Source: an uncultured Eubacterium sp. (GTDB lineage: Bacteria > Bacillota > Clostridia > Lachnospirales > Lachnospiraceae). Taken from it: a DNA stretch of 57,514 bases. The position numbers and the translations under genes were made by a program. The first letter of the stretch is position 1, and each line of letters begins with the position of its first letter. Below are positions 34,364-42,973 of this stretch, piece after piece. The stretch is taken from contig CANOET010000003.1 in NCBI GenBank assembly GCA_947564835.1, positions 1 through 57,514 on the forward strand, written 5' to 3'. The notes under the pieces were generated by a model. It saw nothing but the letters and a program-made list of their open reading frames with translations. It ran no database searches and was not told the origin of the DNA.

Positions 34364-35808
34364 TCATTTCTTGCCTCGTAAAGCAGATTCATTTTTTCTT
34401 CGTATAATTCCGGCGTCATATCCATATAGTGGTTATGAGGATTTTCAAAACGTTGTTCCTCTTCCCAGATTTCCTCTTCCAGCTGCTGCCTAACATAAGC
34501 TGCAATCTCGTCAATAGAGGGCTGTTCATATACCAGCCTGCCGTCAAGAAAAATCGGAATTTGGAGTTCTTTTGCCGTACATCCTTCAAAAAACCGGTTT
34601 TTCCACGGTTTAGCCGGATCGACATAACGAAGCGGTTTTGAAAAATCCAGTGTCTGGCCGGATTTTGCCAACAGATCCGCAATTGCGTTTCCTTCCTGAT
34701 CATATACCCGGTAAACTTTTTTCAGTCCAGGATTTGTAATCTTTTCCGTATTCTCAGATATTTTGATGCGTGGTTGAAATATACCGTCTTCTTCCACTGC
34801 CACAATTTTATATACGGCGCCAAAAACCGGTTCTGATTTTGATGTAATCAAGCGTTCGCCAACACCAAAGCTATCAATACATCCTCCCTGATCCAAAATC
34901 GAAGTAATTGTATATTCATCCAGACTATTGGATACAATGATTTTACAATCATTCAGCCCGGCTTCATCCAGCATTTTTCTGGCCCGTTTTGATAAATAAG
35001 CAAGATCCCCGCTGTCCAGACGGATTCCCTTCAACCGTTTTCCCATCGGCTCTAATACTTCCTTTGCCGTACGAATTGCATTCGGTACACCGCTCTCCAG
35101 TACATCATACGTATCCACAAGCAATACAGCAGCATCCGGATACGTCTGTGCATATTTTTGAAATGCTGTATATTCATTTCCAAAATACATAACCCAGCTA
35201 TGTGCCATTGTACCGTTGATTGGGATCTGAAACATTTGTCCTGCCAGTACAGTCGCTGTCGCAGATGCACCACCTATATAAGCCGCACGTGCGCCATAGA
35301 CAGCAGCATCCATATTGTGCGCACGCCTGGCACCGAAGTCAGAAACGATACGCCCCTTAGCGGCTTTTACAATCCTTCTTGTTTTAGTCGCAATCAGAGA
35401 CTGATGGTTAATCTCCAGCAATATTGCCGTTTCAATTAGCTGTGCATCAATCAATGGCGCAATTACAGTAAGCACTGGTTCATTCGGATACATCACTGTT
35501 CCTTCCGGAAATGCATAAATATCCCCTCTAAAATGGAAATCTTTTAAATAAGATAAAAAATCTTCCGAAAATAGATTCTGTGTGCGCAGATAGTCAATGT
35601 CCGCGTCTTCAAAATGAAGATTCGTAATATATTCGATAATCTGGGCTAACCCCGCAAAAATTGAAAAGCCTGCTTTATCCGGATTTTTTCTGTAAAATAC
35701 ATCAAACGCAACTTTTGCATTGTAACTTTGATCTGCAAAATAACCATTGCTCATAGTCATTTCATAAAAATCCATGACCATAGATAAATTCCTCTCATTG
35801 TGCTGCAT
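34360..35808 (-). CDS. pncB: Nicotinate phosphoribosyltransferase
   Basis: 482 aa from the ATG at 35806-35808 (AAAGGAG upstream). Forms nicotinate mononucleotide from nicotinate and PRPP in the NAD salvage pathway. Signatures: TMSNGYFADQSYNAKVAFDV at the start, GRIVSDFGARRAHNMDAAVY in the nicotinate site, PINGTMAHSWVMYFG with the conserved His, KGIRLDSGDLAYLSK for the phosphate, and VSNSLDEYTI. Length is normal for the clostridial form. First gene of the pncB-nrdD operon, with a good promoter at 35861-35889 and a palindrome just downstream of it that could be an operator. Confidence 0.93.
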   Translation of the reverse strand: MQHNERNLSMVMDFYEMTMSNGYFADQSYNAKVAFDVFYRKNPDKAGFSIFAGLAQIIEYITNLHFEDADIDYLRTQNLFSEDFLSYLKDFHFRGDIYAFPEGTVMYPNEPVLTVIAPLIDAQLIETAILLEINHQSLIATKTRRIVKAAKGRIVSDFGARRAHNMDAAVYGARAAYIGGASATATVLAGQMFQIPINGTMAHSWVMYFGNEYTAFQKYAQTYPDAAVLLVDTYDVLESGVPNAIRTAKEVLEPMGKRLKGIRLDSGDLAYLSKRARKMLDEAGLNDCKIIVSNSLDEYTITSILDQGGCIDSFGVGERLITSKSEPVFGAVYKIVAVEEDGIFQPRIKISENTEKITNPGLKKVYRVYDQEGNAIADLLAKSGQTLDFSKPLRYVDPAKPWKNRFFEGCTAKELQIPIFLDGRLVYEQPSIDEIAAYVRQQLEEEIWEEEQRFENPHNHYMDMTPELYEEKMNLLYEARNE

Positions 35809-35825
35809 GTGCTTTTCTCCTTTTT

Positions 35826-35846
35826 TGTAATATATCAAATATCACA
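35826..35846. promoter_or_regulatory. Possible operator in the pncB leader
   Basis: Imperfect palindrome with arms TGTAATAT and ATATCACA around 5 bp. It lies between the predicted transcription start and the pncB ribosome site, a common place for a repressor of NAD-salvage genes. The regulator is not identified. Confidence 0.35.
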
Positions 35847-35860
35847 CTTATATTTGCTCT

Positions 35861-35889
35861 ATTTTAGCCTTTCCGGAGACATTTTGCAA
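35861..35889 (-). promoter_or_regulatory. Promoter of pncB-nrdD
   Basis: Minus strand: TTGCAA (35884-35889), 17-bp spacer, TAAAAT (35861-35866), about 50 bp before the pncB start. Confidence 0.65.
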
Positions 35890-35966
35890 GCTTTTTCTCA
35901 ATATTTATCTGTTTTATTCTGTCCTGTTTTTCAGACTAAAACAGTTTGGATATTATTTTACTATTT

Positions 35967-36305
35967 TTAGCTGTTTTTATAGTCTTCCATTGCTTTTTGG
36001 AAACGACTCAAACGGTATTTGGATATCAATACCGTATCCGCATTTTTGAGATATACTTCCCGTCTGTCATAATTTGCAATGTAACGAAGATTGACCAGAT
36101 ATGCTCTGTGCGTGCGAAAAAAGAAAGGATACAGCTGCACCTCCAGTTCGCTGATTTTTGCACAATATTCAATAACTTCATCTGACAGGTGAAGTACGGC
36201 TTTGCGACCGATGCTTTCTATATAAAGAATATCCTGCATATCGACCAGGCGGATTTTACTGCCTTGTTTTACGGTAATTTTAATCTCATCCTGTTTATGA
36301 TCCAA
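35967..36305 (-). CDS. LytTR DNA-binding protein, stand-alone
   Basis: 112 aa from a TTG start at 36303-36305, with GGAGG ten bases upstream; the nearer ATG is out of frame. It is a LytTR domain without a receiver: LVDMQDILYIESIGRKAVLH, then FFRTHRAYLVNLRYI and YRLSRFQKAMEDYK match the beta-sheet DNA-binding fold of LytR/AgrA regulators. Proteins like this often regulate an adjacent membrane protein or themselves. No histidine kinase or typical LytTR partner is nearby, so its target is unknown. It sits between pncB and the sulfite reductase terminators. Confidence 0.82.
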   Translation of the reverse strand: MDHKQDEIKITVKQGSKIRLVDMQDILYIESIGRKAVLHLSDEVIEYCAKISELEVQLYPFFFRTHRAYLVNLRYIANYDRREVYLKNADTVLISKYRLSRFQKAMEDYKNS

Positions 36306-36343
36306 TGTCTTTCATCCTCCGTATTTGATGCATTTTCCCAAAC

Positions 36344-36392
36344 AAAAAAGCGCCTGATCAACAATTGCCATTCCGTTGGCCTTCAGCGCTTT
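36344..36392 (-). terminator. Second terminator after the sulfite reductase gene
   Basis: On the minus strand AAAGCGCTGA...GTTGATCAGGCGC followed by TTTTTTG. It backs up the hairpin at 36470 and insulates the LytTR gene. Confidence 0.65.
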
Positions 36393-36469
36393 CCCTAGCC
36401 TTTATTCCTAATTTGTTTATGTCTGTTAAATATTTTATCGGATCATCTCTCTATTTTGTTAATAAAACA

Positions 36470-36492
36470 GGGACATATTTTCCATATGTCCC
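36470..36492 (-). terminator. Terminator of the sulfite/nitrite reductase gene
   Basis: GGGACATAT / ATATGTCCC with a 5-nt loop, followed on the minus strand by TGTTTTATTA; 22 bp after the stop codon. Confidence 0.75.
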
Positions 36493-36514
36493 TAAGCTTC
36501 TAACCATATTTTGC

Positions 36515-38053
36515 TCAGCTTGTAAATTCCGCTGCGATTTGATCAAATTTTTCTGTGTTTTTTTCCATCCATGCATCAAATGTCAATCCGCTTTCTGCCA
36601 CCGTCTTTCCGATTTTCACAAGAAATGGAGGGATCCGGGTTTCGAGAATTGCACCGACTTCGCGCCCCATTGCTTCTTTCCCCTGCTGTTCACATCCATT
36701 AACATATAGGATAAATGCTGGCTGTGGCTTCCCATCTACCTTCTTTACTCCGCCGCGAAAACCGATTCTGCCAGTCTGATGGGTTCCGCAGGAAGACGGG
36801 CAACCAGAAATATGAATCTGCGGAAGTACGCCATCTGGAATGTGGGCATCACGGACTGCTTTTATGCAACTGGCAAGCAAAGCCTGAGAATCCCGCATGC
36901 CTACCTGACAAACAGACGCCCCAATACAACTTACAGACGTTTCAAATATACTAGCTGCACTATCTTTGGTGATCTCTGCCACAGTTTGCGCTTCTTCAGC
37001 TGTTAAATTAATCATATATACCGTTTCGTCCGGCGAAAGTCTTAGTTCTACCTCTTCCATCCCTGCAATTGCATCACTTAACGCACAAAATACGCCTGCT
37101 TCTGGCATCCCGCCAGGCGGATGCCATGCAACAGTATAAAGCCCTTCCTGCTTTTGCTGCAGGATCCGATGGCTGGATACTTTACCAGCATTTCCTTTTT
37201 TTGTTACAGGCTGCTCTGTTACATAGATATGAAGATCTTCACCGGACGCAAAAACTTCTTCCAATTTTTCCTGGTATGCGGCTGCATATTTTTCCGGGCC
37301 GCCCAAAGCTTCCTGCATATAACGGGTGCGTGCTTTTACCCGGCTTTCATAATTCCCATAAGCAAGAAATGTCAGCCACATTGCCTTGATGTAATACAGT
37401 ACCATCTCAGGTTCAATGCCATTAGCCACCCGGACACCAAAACGCGGATTTGTCCCCAGTCCGCCTGCACTGTATACATCGAATTTTCCTTCTTTCGTGG
37501 CAGCAAATCCAAGATCCCGGTATGTTGCGTGCGTTACATTACGGGCGGAACTGGAAAATCCAACTTTCAGCTTTCTAGGCATTTTTTCAGCTGTTATGAA
37601 GTTCATCAGATATTCACCTGCCGCTTCCGCCCACGGCAGAACATTGAAATATTCGTCTTCTTCCACTCCGGAAAGCGGCGGACACATCACGTTCCTTGGA
37701 TAATCCCCTCCTCCGCCAATCGTAATAATTCCTGCATCCAACGCCTGTTCCATAATCTGATAGACGGCCTCTGGCTGAAGATCATGCAGCTGTATTGTCT
37801 GGCATGTTGTAAAATGCAATCGTGTTATTTGATACTTTTTCACCATGTCTGCTGTAAACGCCAACTTTTCTTTTGTAACTCGTCCGGCAGTCATCCGCAA
37901 CCGCAGCATATTGGCTTGTCCGCCTCTTTGGGCATAGCTTCCATAAAACCCGGAAAATTTTTTATAATCGCCCTGGCTGAAGCTGCCTTCATAAAAACGG
38001 GCTGTCGTCTCCCGGAAGGCAGGCAGATATTGTCTCCATTCCTGTGTATCCAT
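36515..38053 (-). CDS. Siroheme nitrite/sulfite reductase
   Basis: 512 aa. Six-electron reduction of sulfite (or nitrite) at a siroheme coupled to a 4Fe-4S cluster. The ligating cysteines are complete: C-x5-C in SCIGASVCQVG and C-x3-C in SGCPSSCGTHQ. Ferrite-like half-domains are seen as LHFTTCQTIQLHDL and IGGGGDYPRNVMCPP, and the central SSSARNVTHATYRDLGF is typical. Size and sequence fit single-subunit ferredoxin-type enzymes of anaerobes; whether sulfite or nitrite is the substrate cannot be told. A TATAAT lies only 16-21 bp before the ATG. No siroheme synthesis gene is in the window. Two terminators follow. Confidence 0.88.
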   Translation of the reverse strand: MDTQEWRQYLPAFRETTARFYEGSFSQGDYKKFSGFYGSYAQRGGQANMLRLRMTAGRVTKEKLAFTADMVKKYQITRLHFTTCQTIQLHDLQPEAVYQIMEQALDAGIITIGGGGDYPRNVMCPPLSGVEEDEYFNVLPWAEAAGEYLMNFITAEKMPRKLKVGFSSSARNVTHATYRDLGFAATKEGKFDVYSAGGLGTNPRFGVRVANGIEPEMVLYYIKAMWLTFLAYGNYESRVKARTRYMQEALGGPEKYAAAYQEKLEEVFASGEDLHIYVTEQPVTKKGNAGKVSSHRILQQKQEGLYTVAWHPPGGMPEAGVFCALSDAIAGMEEVELRLSPDETVYMINLTAEEAQTVAEITKDSAASIFETSVSCIGASVCQVGMRDSQALLASCIKAVRDAHIPDGVLPQIHISGCPSSCGTHQTGRIGFRGGVKKVDGKPQPAFILYVNGCEQQGKEAMGREVGAILETRIPPFLVKIGKTVAESGLTFDAWMEKNTEKFDQIAAEFTS

Positions 38054-38136
38054 ATCATGTTCCTTTCCATTATATAGTAATATAGAAATCAGTGATTCCT
38101 ATTATTTTTACGAAAAACGGGTAAATCTATACATCC

Positions 38137-39300
38137 TTACCGGAACATTTTTTTCGTCACAAAAGCTACAGCATGATAAATCGGATTCTCCATATGTTTT
38201 ACGACATGCTCCAGTTCTTTACGTACAGCAATTCCCTGCGGACAATGTTTTTCACATTTCCCGCATTTTTGGCAAAGCGAAGCATTGGTTCGTTTTGCCC
38301 GCATCGTTGTACACATAAGATATTCACGCATGCCTGTAAAATAATTTTCTGTATAACGTACATTGTAGCACCGGAATACACCTGGAATATCCACACCAGC
38401 CGGGCATGGCTGACAATAGCCACATCCGGTACACGGCACCTTTATTTTTTGGTTAACCGCCTGACGCACTTTGGTAAAAATATGGTCTTCTCTTCTTCCA
38501 AACTCTCCGACCCGTACCGATCTGGCAATCCGGATATTTTCCCGTAACATTTCCATGGAATTCATTCCGGATAAAACAACGGATACGCCGGGCTGGTTCC
38601 ATAACCAACGCAAAGCCCACTCCGCCGGGCTGCGTTTTGGATCTGCACGCCTGAAAATTTCCTTTGCTCTCGCCGGAAGGCCATTGACCAGCCTGCCGCC
38701 CCGGAGCGGTTCCATAATAATGACCGGAATCCCTTTTTTTGCTGCATATTCCATACCCTCACGCCCTGCCTGGCTGTGTTCATCCATATAATTATACTGC
38801 ACCTGACAAAAATCCCATGCATAAGCATCCAGGATTTCTATAAATTGACAAGTATTCCCATGATAAGAAAAACCTATTTTACGAATTTTTCCTGCTGCTT
38901 TCATTTCCAAAAGCCAATCTAAAATACCCATATGTACCATATTTTCCCATACATGTACATCCGGCAGCATATGCATCAGATAATTATCAATATAATCTGT
39001 CTGAAGACGCGCAAGCTGTTCAGCGAATATTTTCTGTGCGCCTTCTACCGAATGAATCAAGTAATGGGGCAGTTTGGTTGCAATTACTACTTTTTCCCGC
39101 CATTGATTTTTTGCAAGCAAAGTTCCCAGAGCTTTTTCACTTCCCCGGTACACATAAGCAGTGTCAAAGTAATTGATTCCATGCCTGATTGCATATGCCA
39201 GCTCCCGCTCTGTTTCCTTCATATTAATACGTCCGCTTTTTACAGGAAACCGCATACACCCAAATCCAAGAATCGACCAGTTGTTTTTTCTTTTCTCCAT
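38137..39300 (-). CDS. Aldo/keto reductase with C-terminal 4Fe-4S domain
   Basis: 387 aa. An AKR barrel occupies residues about 5-280 with the catalytic Asp and Tyr in NYFDTAYVYRGSE, Lys in IATKLP and His in YLMHMLPDV. The C-terminal 100 residues carry two ferredoxin-like clusters (CTGCGYCQPCPAG and CQKCGKCEKHCPQG), so electrons may come from or go to ferredoxin. This fused form is frequent in gut Clostridia; its substrates are unknown. The gene lies 83 bp upstream of nothing related: sulfite reductase on one side and acylphosphatase on the other, all on the minus strand. Confidence 0.87.
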   Translation of the reverse strand: MEKRKNNWSILGFGCMRFPVKSGRINMKETERELAYAIRHGINYFDTAYVYRGSEKALGTLLAKNQWREKVVIATKLPHYLIHSVEGAQKIFAEQLARLQTDYIDNYLMHMLPDVHVWENMVHMGILDWLLEMKAAGKIRKIGFSYHGNTCQFIEILDAYAWDFCQVQYNYMDEHSQAGREGMEYAAKKGIPVIIMEPLRGGRLVNGLPARAKEIFRRADPKRSPAEWALRWLWNQPGVSVVLSGMNSMEMLRENIRIARSVRVGEFGRREDHIFTKVRQAVNQKIKVPCTGCGYCQPCPAGVDIPGVFRCYNVRYTENYFTGMREYLMCTTMRAKRTNASLCQKCGKCEKHCPQGIAVRKELEHVVKHMENPIYHAVAFVTKKMFR

Positions 39301-39380
39301 AAAATCTCCTTTTCTACAGGTTTCGGTTTTTCAATTCTTTGAACCGTATTCTGTTTTGACTTTCTTCTTTAAACGAATTT

Positions 39381-39659
39381 TTAATATCCTCTTACATGAA
39401 ATCCATGTTCGCTTTCTGTGACCGGAATTTCCATTGTTTCGATCCGATCAATCCTGATATATGCATCATGATTCAACATAGAAAGCATCCGGTTTATCTG
39501 TTCTTCACTTCCCTGCACTTCCATCTCTACCGATCCGTCTGGCTCATTACTGACCCACCCTGTCAGACCGATACTTCTTGCCACATAAGATGCACGATAT
39601 CGAAATCCTACTCCCTGCACCCTTCCGGTAAATTTCAAATGCCTGCGCACATGTTCCAT
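39381..39659 (-). CDS. acyP: Acylphosphatase
   Basis: 92 aa, normal length. Hydrolyses acyl phosphates such as acetyl phosphate or carbamoyl phosphate. The catalytic Arg20 is in GRVQGVGFRYRA (phosphate loop) and Asn38 in GWVSNEPDGSVEMEVQG. Start ATG has AAGGAAGGGATGG upstream. It lies 80 bp from the aldo/keto reductase gene and divergent from thioredoxin. Confidence 0.92.
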   Translation of the reverse strand: MEHVRRHLKFTGRVQGVGFRYRASYVARSIGLTGWVSNEPDGSVEMEVQGSEEQINRMLSMLNHDAYIRIDRIETMEIPVTESEHGFHVRGY

Positions 39660-39865
39660 TTTCCATCCCTTCCTTTCTAAACTGTTACCAACGTATCATG
39701 ATATTTGCTTTTTGTCAAACTAAACTGCTTGCTTTTCAAACAAACGTGTGATAGTCTGGTCATAGATCAAAATTAGATCATCCGGCGCACGCTTATAAAC
39801 TTCCACATGTTCATTCATTTTGGAATGGCATTTGCCGGACAACAATGAGAAAGGAGAATTTAAAT

Positions 39866-40174
39866 ATGGAAGTAATTACAATCACCAACGAAAATTTTGA
39901 AACGGAAGTCGTCCAATCTGACAAACCTGTCATTATAGACTTTTGGGCAGACTGGTGCGGACCTTGCAAACGTCTTTCGCCTGCAGTCGATGAACTCGCA
40001 GAACAAACCCCGGAAATAAAATTTGGTAAGGTAAATGTTGATGAACAACCGGATCTTGCTTCCCGCTTTCAAATTATGAGCATTCCAACATTAATTTCAT
40101 TTCTGCAGGGCAATGTTCATAAGACTTCTGTGGGCCTTGTGCCAAAAAATACCATTTTAGATTTAGTAAAATAG
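39866..40174 (+). CDS. trxA: Thioredoxin
   Basis: 102 aa from the ATG at 39866 (AAAGGAG eight bases upstream; an in-frame ATG seven codons earlier lacks a site). Disulfide reductase with active site WCGPCK (Cys31, Cys34), the cis-Pro loop in SIPTLISF and the KVNVDEQPDLASRF segment. It ends slightly short but complete. No thioredoxin reductase is in the window. One of only three plus-strand genes within the cargo. A hairpin terminator follows at 40227. Confidence 0.93.
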   Translation: MEVITITNENFETEVVQSDKPVIIDFWADWCGPCKRLSPAVDELAEQTPEIKFGKVNVDEQPDLASRFQIMSIPTLISFLQGNVHKTSVGLVPKNTILDLVK

Positions 40175-40226
40175 AAAGCACTGCCAGATATTAAGCTGTG
40201 CCACTAGAAATTAAATTAAAATATAC

Positions 40227-40273
40227 AAAAGCAAGCACTCTTTTTTAGTTAGCAGAAAAACAGTGCTTGCTTT
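40227..40273. terminator. Bidirectional terminator between trxA and ttcA
   Basis: AAAAGCAAGCACT pairs with AGTGCTTGCTTT with U-runs in both directions. It serves the convergent trxA (plus) and ttcA (minus). Confidence 0.8.
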
Positions 40274-40326
40274 CACTTCAAGATTGTAAAATCCGCATTA
40301 TATTTCTTTTATTTTCCCTTTTAACG

Positions 40327-41178
40327 TTAATCTTTCTCATATGTTTCAAGAAAATGATGTCTTTTTCCATCTTTTTTGTAAGCGATAACTGTACTTAAAT
40401 TAACATTCTCAACACTTTTAAACAAATTGCTTTCTATATAAGGATTTGTTTTTTTTAATGACTGGATCAATTTTTTTATCTCCTGCCTTTTAGATGTCAT
40501 TTCACCTTCACTGCCCTTCTGGCATAAGTCCGTAAAATGGCAGGCACATTGTAAAAATTGAAGTCCATGGTAATCTCTCCAACGCCTAATATCATCTTCC
40601 CGCACAAGATATAAAGGGCGAATCAGTTCCATACCTTCAAAATTAGTACTATGAAGTTTTGGCATCATTGTCTGTACTTGTCCGCCATAAAGCATACCCA
40701 TCAAAATAGTCTCTATTACATCATCGTAATGATGTCCGAGCGCAATTTTATTACAGCCAAGTTCTCTTGCCTTACTATATAAATATCCCCGGCGCATCCG
40801 CGCACACAAATAACATGGGGATTTTTGAATCTGATCAACCACATCAAATATCTGCGTAGTAAAAATGGTCAAAGGAAGATTCATGATTTTTGCATTTTCT
40901 TCTATCCTTTTGCGATTTACTGTATGATATCCGGGATCCATTACAAGAAAAACCAGTTCAAACGGAAACTTCCGGTGTCTTTGTAATTCCTGAAAACACT
41001 TCGCCATCAACATGGAATCCTTTCCGCCTGAAATACAGACTGCCACCCGGTCCCCTTCTTGTAACAGCTTATAAGTACTGACTGCCTTTGCAAAGGGGCT
41101 GAAGATTGTTTTATGAAACTTTTTACGGATACTGAGTTCGATCTGCTGCGCAAGGCTGCTGCTCTGTGCAACTTTCAT
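40327..41178 (-). CDS. TtcA-like tRNA 2-thiolation protein (PP-loop ATPase)
   Basis: 283 aa from the ATG at 41176-41178 with GGAGG upstream. A PP-loop SGGKDS at residues 50-55 activates a tRNA base with ATP. The Fe-S/sulfur-carrying CYLC (Cys122, Cys125) and GHHYDDVIETILM follow, with a further Cys in QCACHFTDLC. This order is that of TtcA, which makes 2-thiocytidine at tRNA position 32; related TtcA/TtuA proteins of anaerobes may modify other bases. Its start lies inside the 3' end of hydE (56-bp overlap). Last gene of the run that begins upstream with gltX. Confidence 0.82.
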   Translation of the reverse strand: MKVAQSSSLAQQIELSIRKKFHKTIFSPFAKAVSTYKLLQEGDRVAVCISGGKDSMLMAKCFQELQRHRKFPFELVFLVMDPGYHTVNRKRIEENAKIMNLPLTIFTTQIFDVVDQIQKSPCYLCARMRRGYLYSKARELGCNKIALGHHYDDVIETILMGMLYGGQVQTMMPKLHSTNFEGMELIRPLYLVREDDIRRWRDYHGLQFLQCACHFTDLCQKGSEGEMTSKRQEIKKLIQSLKKTNPYIESNLFKSVENVNLSTVIAYKKDGKRHHFLETYEKD

Positions 41179-42310
41179 GAAAATCCTCCTTCTTTTTTTC
41201 CGAAATACAAGTCTGCATTTTGCTGTCACCGCGATCCATACACAGCTTATAGCCCAGCAGATGGATTCTTTCTGCAAGCTGCTGCCTTGCCTGAGCCGAT
41301 TCGCAGCCAGTATGGATTTTGTCATTATACAGAAGATATTTTCCCCGTACATTAACAGGTGACAAATTCGGCATAACTACATTTGCACCAGACAAAATCC
41401 CCATTTCCCGTCCCTGCGGATGGATCGTTCCTAATGCGGTTGTAGATGGCAGCAACACTTTGGGGAACATCAGCCGCAGAACAGACAATAACTTCCTAGT
41501 CATGGACAGTGTTCCGCTTGCCTTTCCTGCAAATGGAGTATCTTTTTGCGGGATAAATGGCCCAATTCCGATCATATGCGGCTGAAATTTTTCCAGAAAC
41601 CGCAAATCCTTAACTAATGTCTCAACTGTCTGCCCCGGCGAACCGACCATAAATCCAGCCCCAACTTGATAACCGGTCTCCTTTAACTGTTCCAGACAGT
41701 TCATACGATGAAAATAATTCATTTCATGTGGATGCAATCCCTGATAATGGATTTGGTCGGCCGTTTCATGTCGCAGCAGATAACGATCCGCGCCACAACG
41801 ATGCCAGTATTGATACGTATCATAATCCCATTCTCCAAAGGAAAGCGTAACCGCGCATTCTGGGTAGAATTTCTTAATCTGTGTAATAATATGCCCCAGT
41901 TTCTCTTTTGTATAATATATATCTTCCCCGCCCTGCAGGACAAAAGTACGAAACCCAAGCGCATAGCCTTCCTTTGCACAATTTATAATATCCTCTTCAG
42001 TCAGCCGGTACCGCTCTGCTTTACGGTTTTCCCTCCGTATGCCGCAATAATAGCAATTATTCCTGCAGTAATTCGTAAATTCAATCAGGCCGCGTGCATA
42101 TATGTTTTTCCCATAATGTATATCGCATACCTGCCTTGCATTTTGATATAAATATTCCAAAGATTCTTCTTCTTGCGTCTGCAAAATCTGCTGAAATTCA
42201 GCATCTGTCAATGTCTGGTTCCTCCGTAAACGATCTGTCAGACTGTTTGTCGTTCTTATTATGCTTTCCTGAGAACTTGCCATACAATTATGGGAATTAT
42301 TATTGATCAT
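41123..42310 (-). CDS. hydE: Radical SAM protein HydE ([FeFe]-hydrogenase maturase)
   Basis: 395 aa. HydE helps build the diiron H-cluster of [FeFe]-hydrogenase. The radical-SAM 4Fe-4S ligands are C-x3-C-x2-C in YCRNNCYYCG (Cys82, 86, 89), within the HydE/BioB-type sequence GLIEFTNYCRNNCYYCGIRR; then TFVLQGGEDIYYT and IGPFIPQKDTPFAG. The accessory C-terminal Cys cluster of some HydE proteins is not present (only Cys in KIHTGCESA). The last 18 codons overlap ttcA in another frame. AAAGGCAGG precedes the ATG. hydF, hydG and a hydrogenase gene are not in the window. Confidence 0.85.
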   Translation of the reverse strand: MINNNSHNCMASSQESIIRTTNSLTDRLRRNQTLTDAEFQQILQTQEEESLEYLYQNARQVCDIHYGKNIYARGLIEFTNYCRNNCYYCGIRRENRKAERYRLTEEDIINCAKEGYALGFRTFVLQGGEDIYYTKEKLGHIITQIKKFYPECAVTLSFGEWDYDTYQYWHRCGADRYLLRHETADQIHYQGLHPHEMNYFHRMNCLEQLKETGYQVGAGFMVGSPGQTVETLVKDLRFLEKFQPHMIGIGPFIPQKDTPFAGKASGTLSMTRKLLSVLRLMFPKVLLPSTTALGTIHPQGREMGILSGANVVMPNLSPVNVRGKYLLYNDKIHTGCESAQARQQLAERIHLLGYKLCMDRGDSKMQTCISEKKKEDFHESCTEQQPCAADRTQYP

Positions 42311-42337
42311 ACCTGCCTTTATACTCCAGTTCCTTTG

Positions 42338-42934
42338 CTATCCTTCTTTCATCGTTCCTTTTTCTACATTCGCGTCAATCCAGTTTCTTTTTGCATAATC
42401 CCACAAATCCTTAGAGCCTTCAGCGGTATGCGCATTTCTTGCCAACACCTGTGACACTTTTACTTCATGTTCTATCCAGGATTTTCCATTTGTTGCATCA
42501 TTCAGCATCATTGGCTGAAGGTGGTCCATCGCTCTTGCAAATTTTGCTTCCGGCGTCTTCGCCTCTTCAAATTCCTCCCACAAAGCGCGCAGTTCCTGCT
42601 TCTGATCATCCGGAAGCAATCCATATATACGGTCTGCAGCACGCTCTTCCCGTTGACGCTGTGTCTTTTTTCCTATTTCATCATATGCATAAGTATCCCC
42701 CGCATCTATCTCGACTACATCATGCAGTAAAATCATAGAAACCGTTTTTAACACATCAATTTTTTCATTTGCATATTCATTTAACAGCACAGCCATCACC
42801 GCCGCATGCCAGGCATGTTCTGCATCGTTTTCCTTACGGGACGCATCCGAAATGTAGGTCTGGCGTCCAATCATTTTTTCCCTGTCAATTTCCCGTATAA
42901 AATCAAATTGTCTGTCCAATCGTTCCTGATTCAT
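42338..42934 (-). CDS. HD-domain hydrolase, YfbR-like 5'-nucleotidase group
   Basis: 198 aa from the ATG at 42932-42934 (AGGAGAA upstream). The metal-binding HD signature is present: His40 in NDAEHAWHAAV, His71-Asp72 in LLHDVVEIDAGDTYAYD, and a later Asp in FARAMDHLQPMM. This pattern matches YfbR/HDDC2-type 5'-deoxynucleotidases, which dephosphorylate deoxynucleoside monophosphates. It lies 39 bp after the CDF gene and 27 bp before hydE, so probably one transcript. Confidence 0.84.
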   Translation of the reverse strand: MNQERLDRQFDFIREIDREKMIGRQTYISDASRKENDAEHAWHAAVMAVLLNEYANEKIDVLKTVSMILLHDVVEIDAGDTYAYDEIGKKTQRQREERAADRIYGLLPDDQKQELRALWEEFEEAKTPEAKFARAMDHLQPMMLNDATNGKSWIEHEVKVSQVLARNAHTAEGSKDLWDYAKRNWIDANVEKGTMKEG

Positions 42935-42973
42935 ATTTCTATTCTCCTGTTTCTTCCCAATACTTATCAATAG

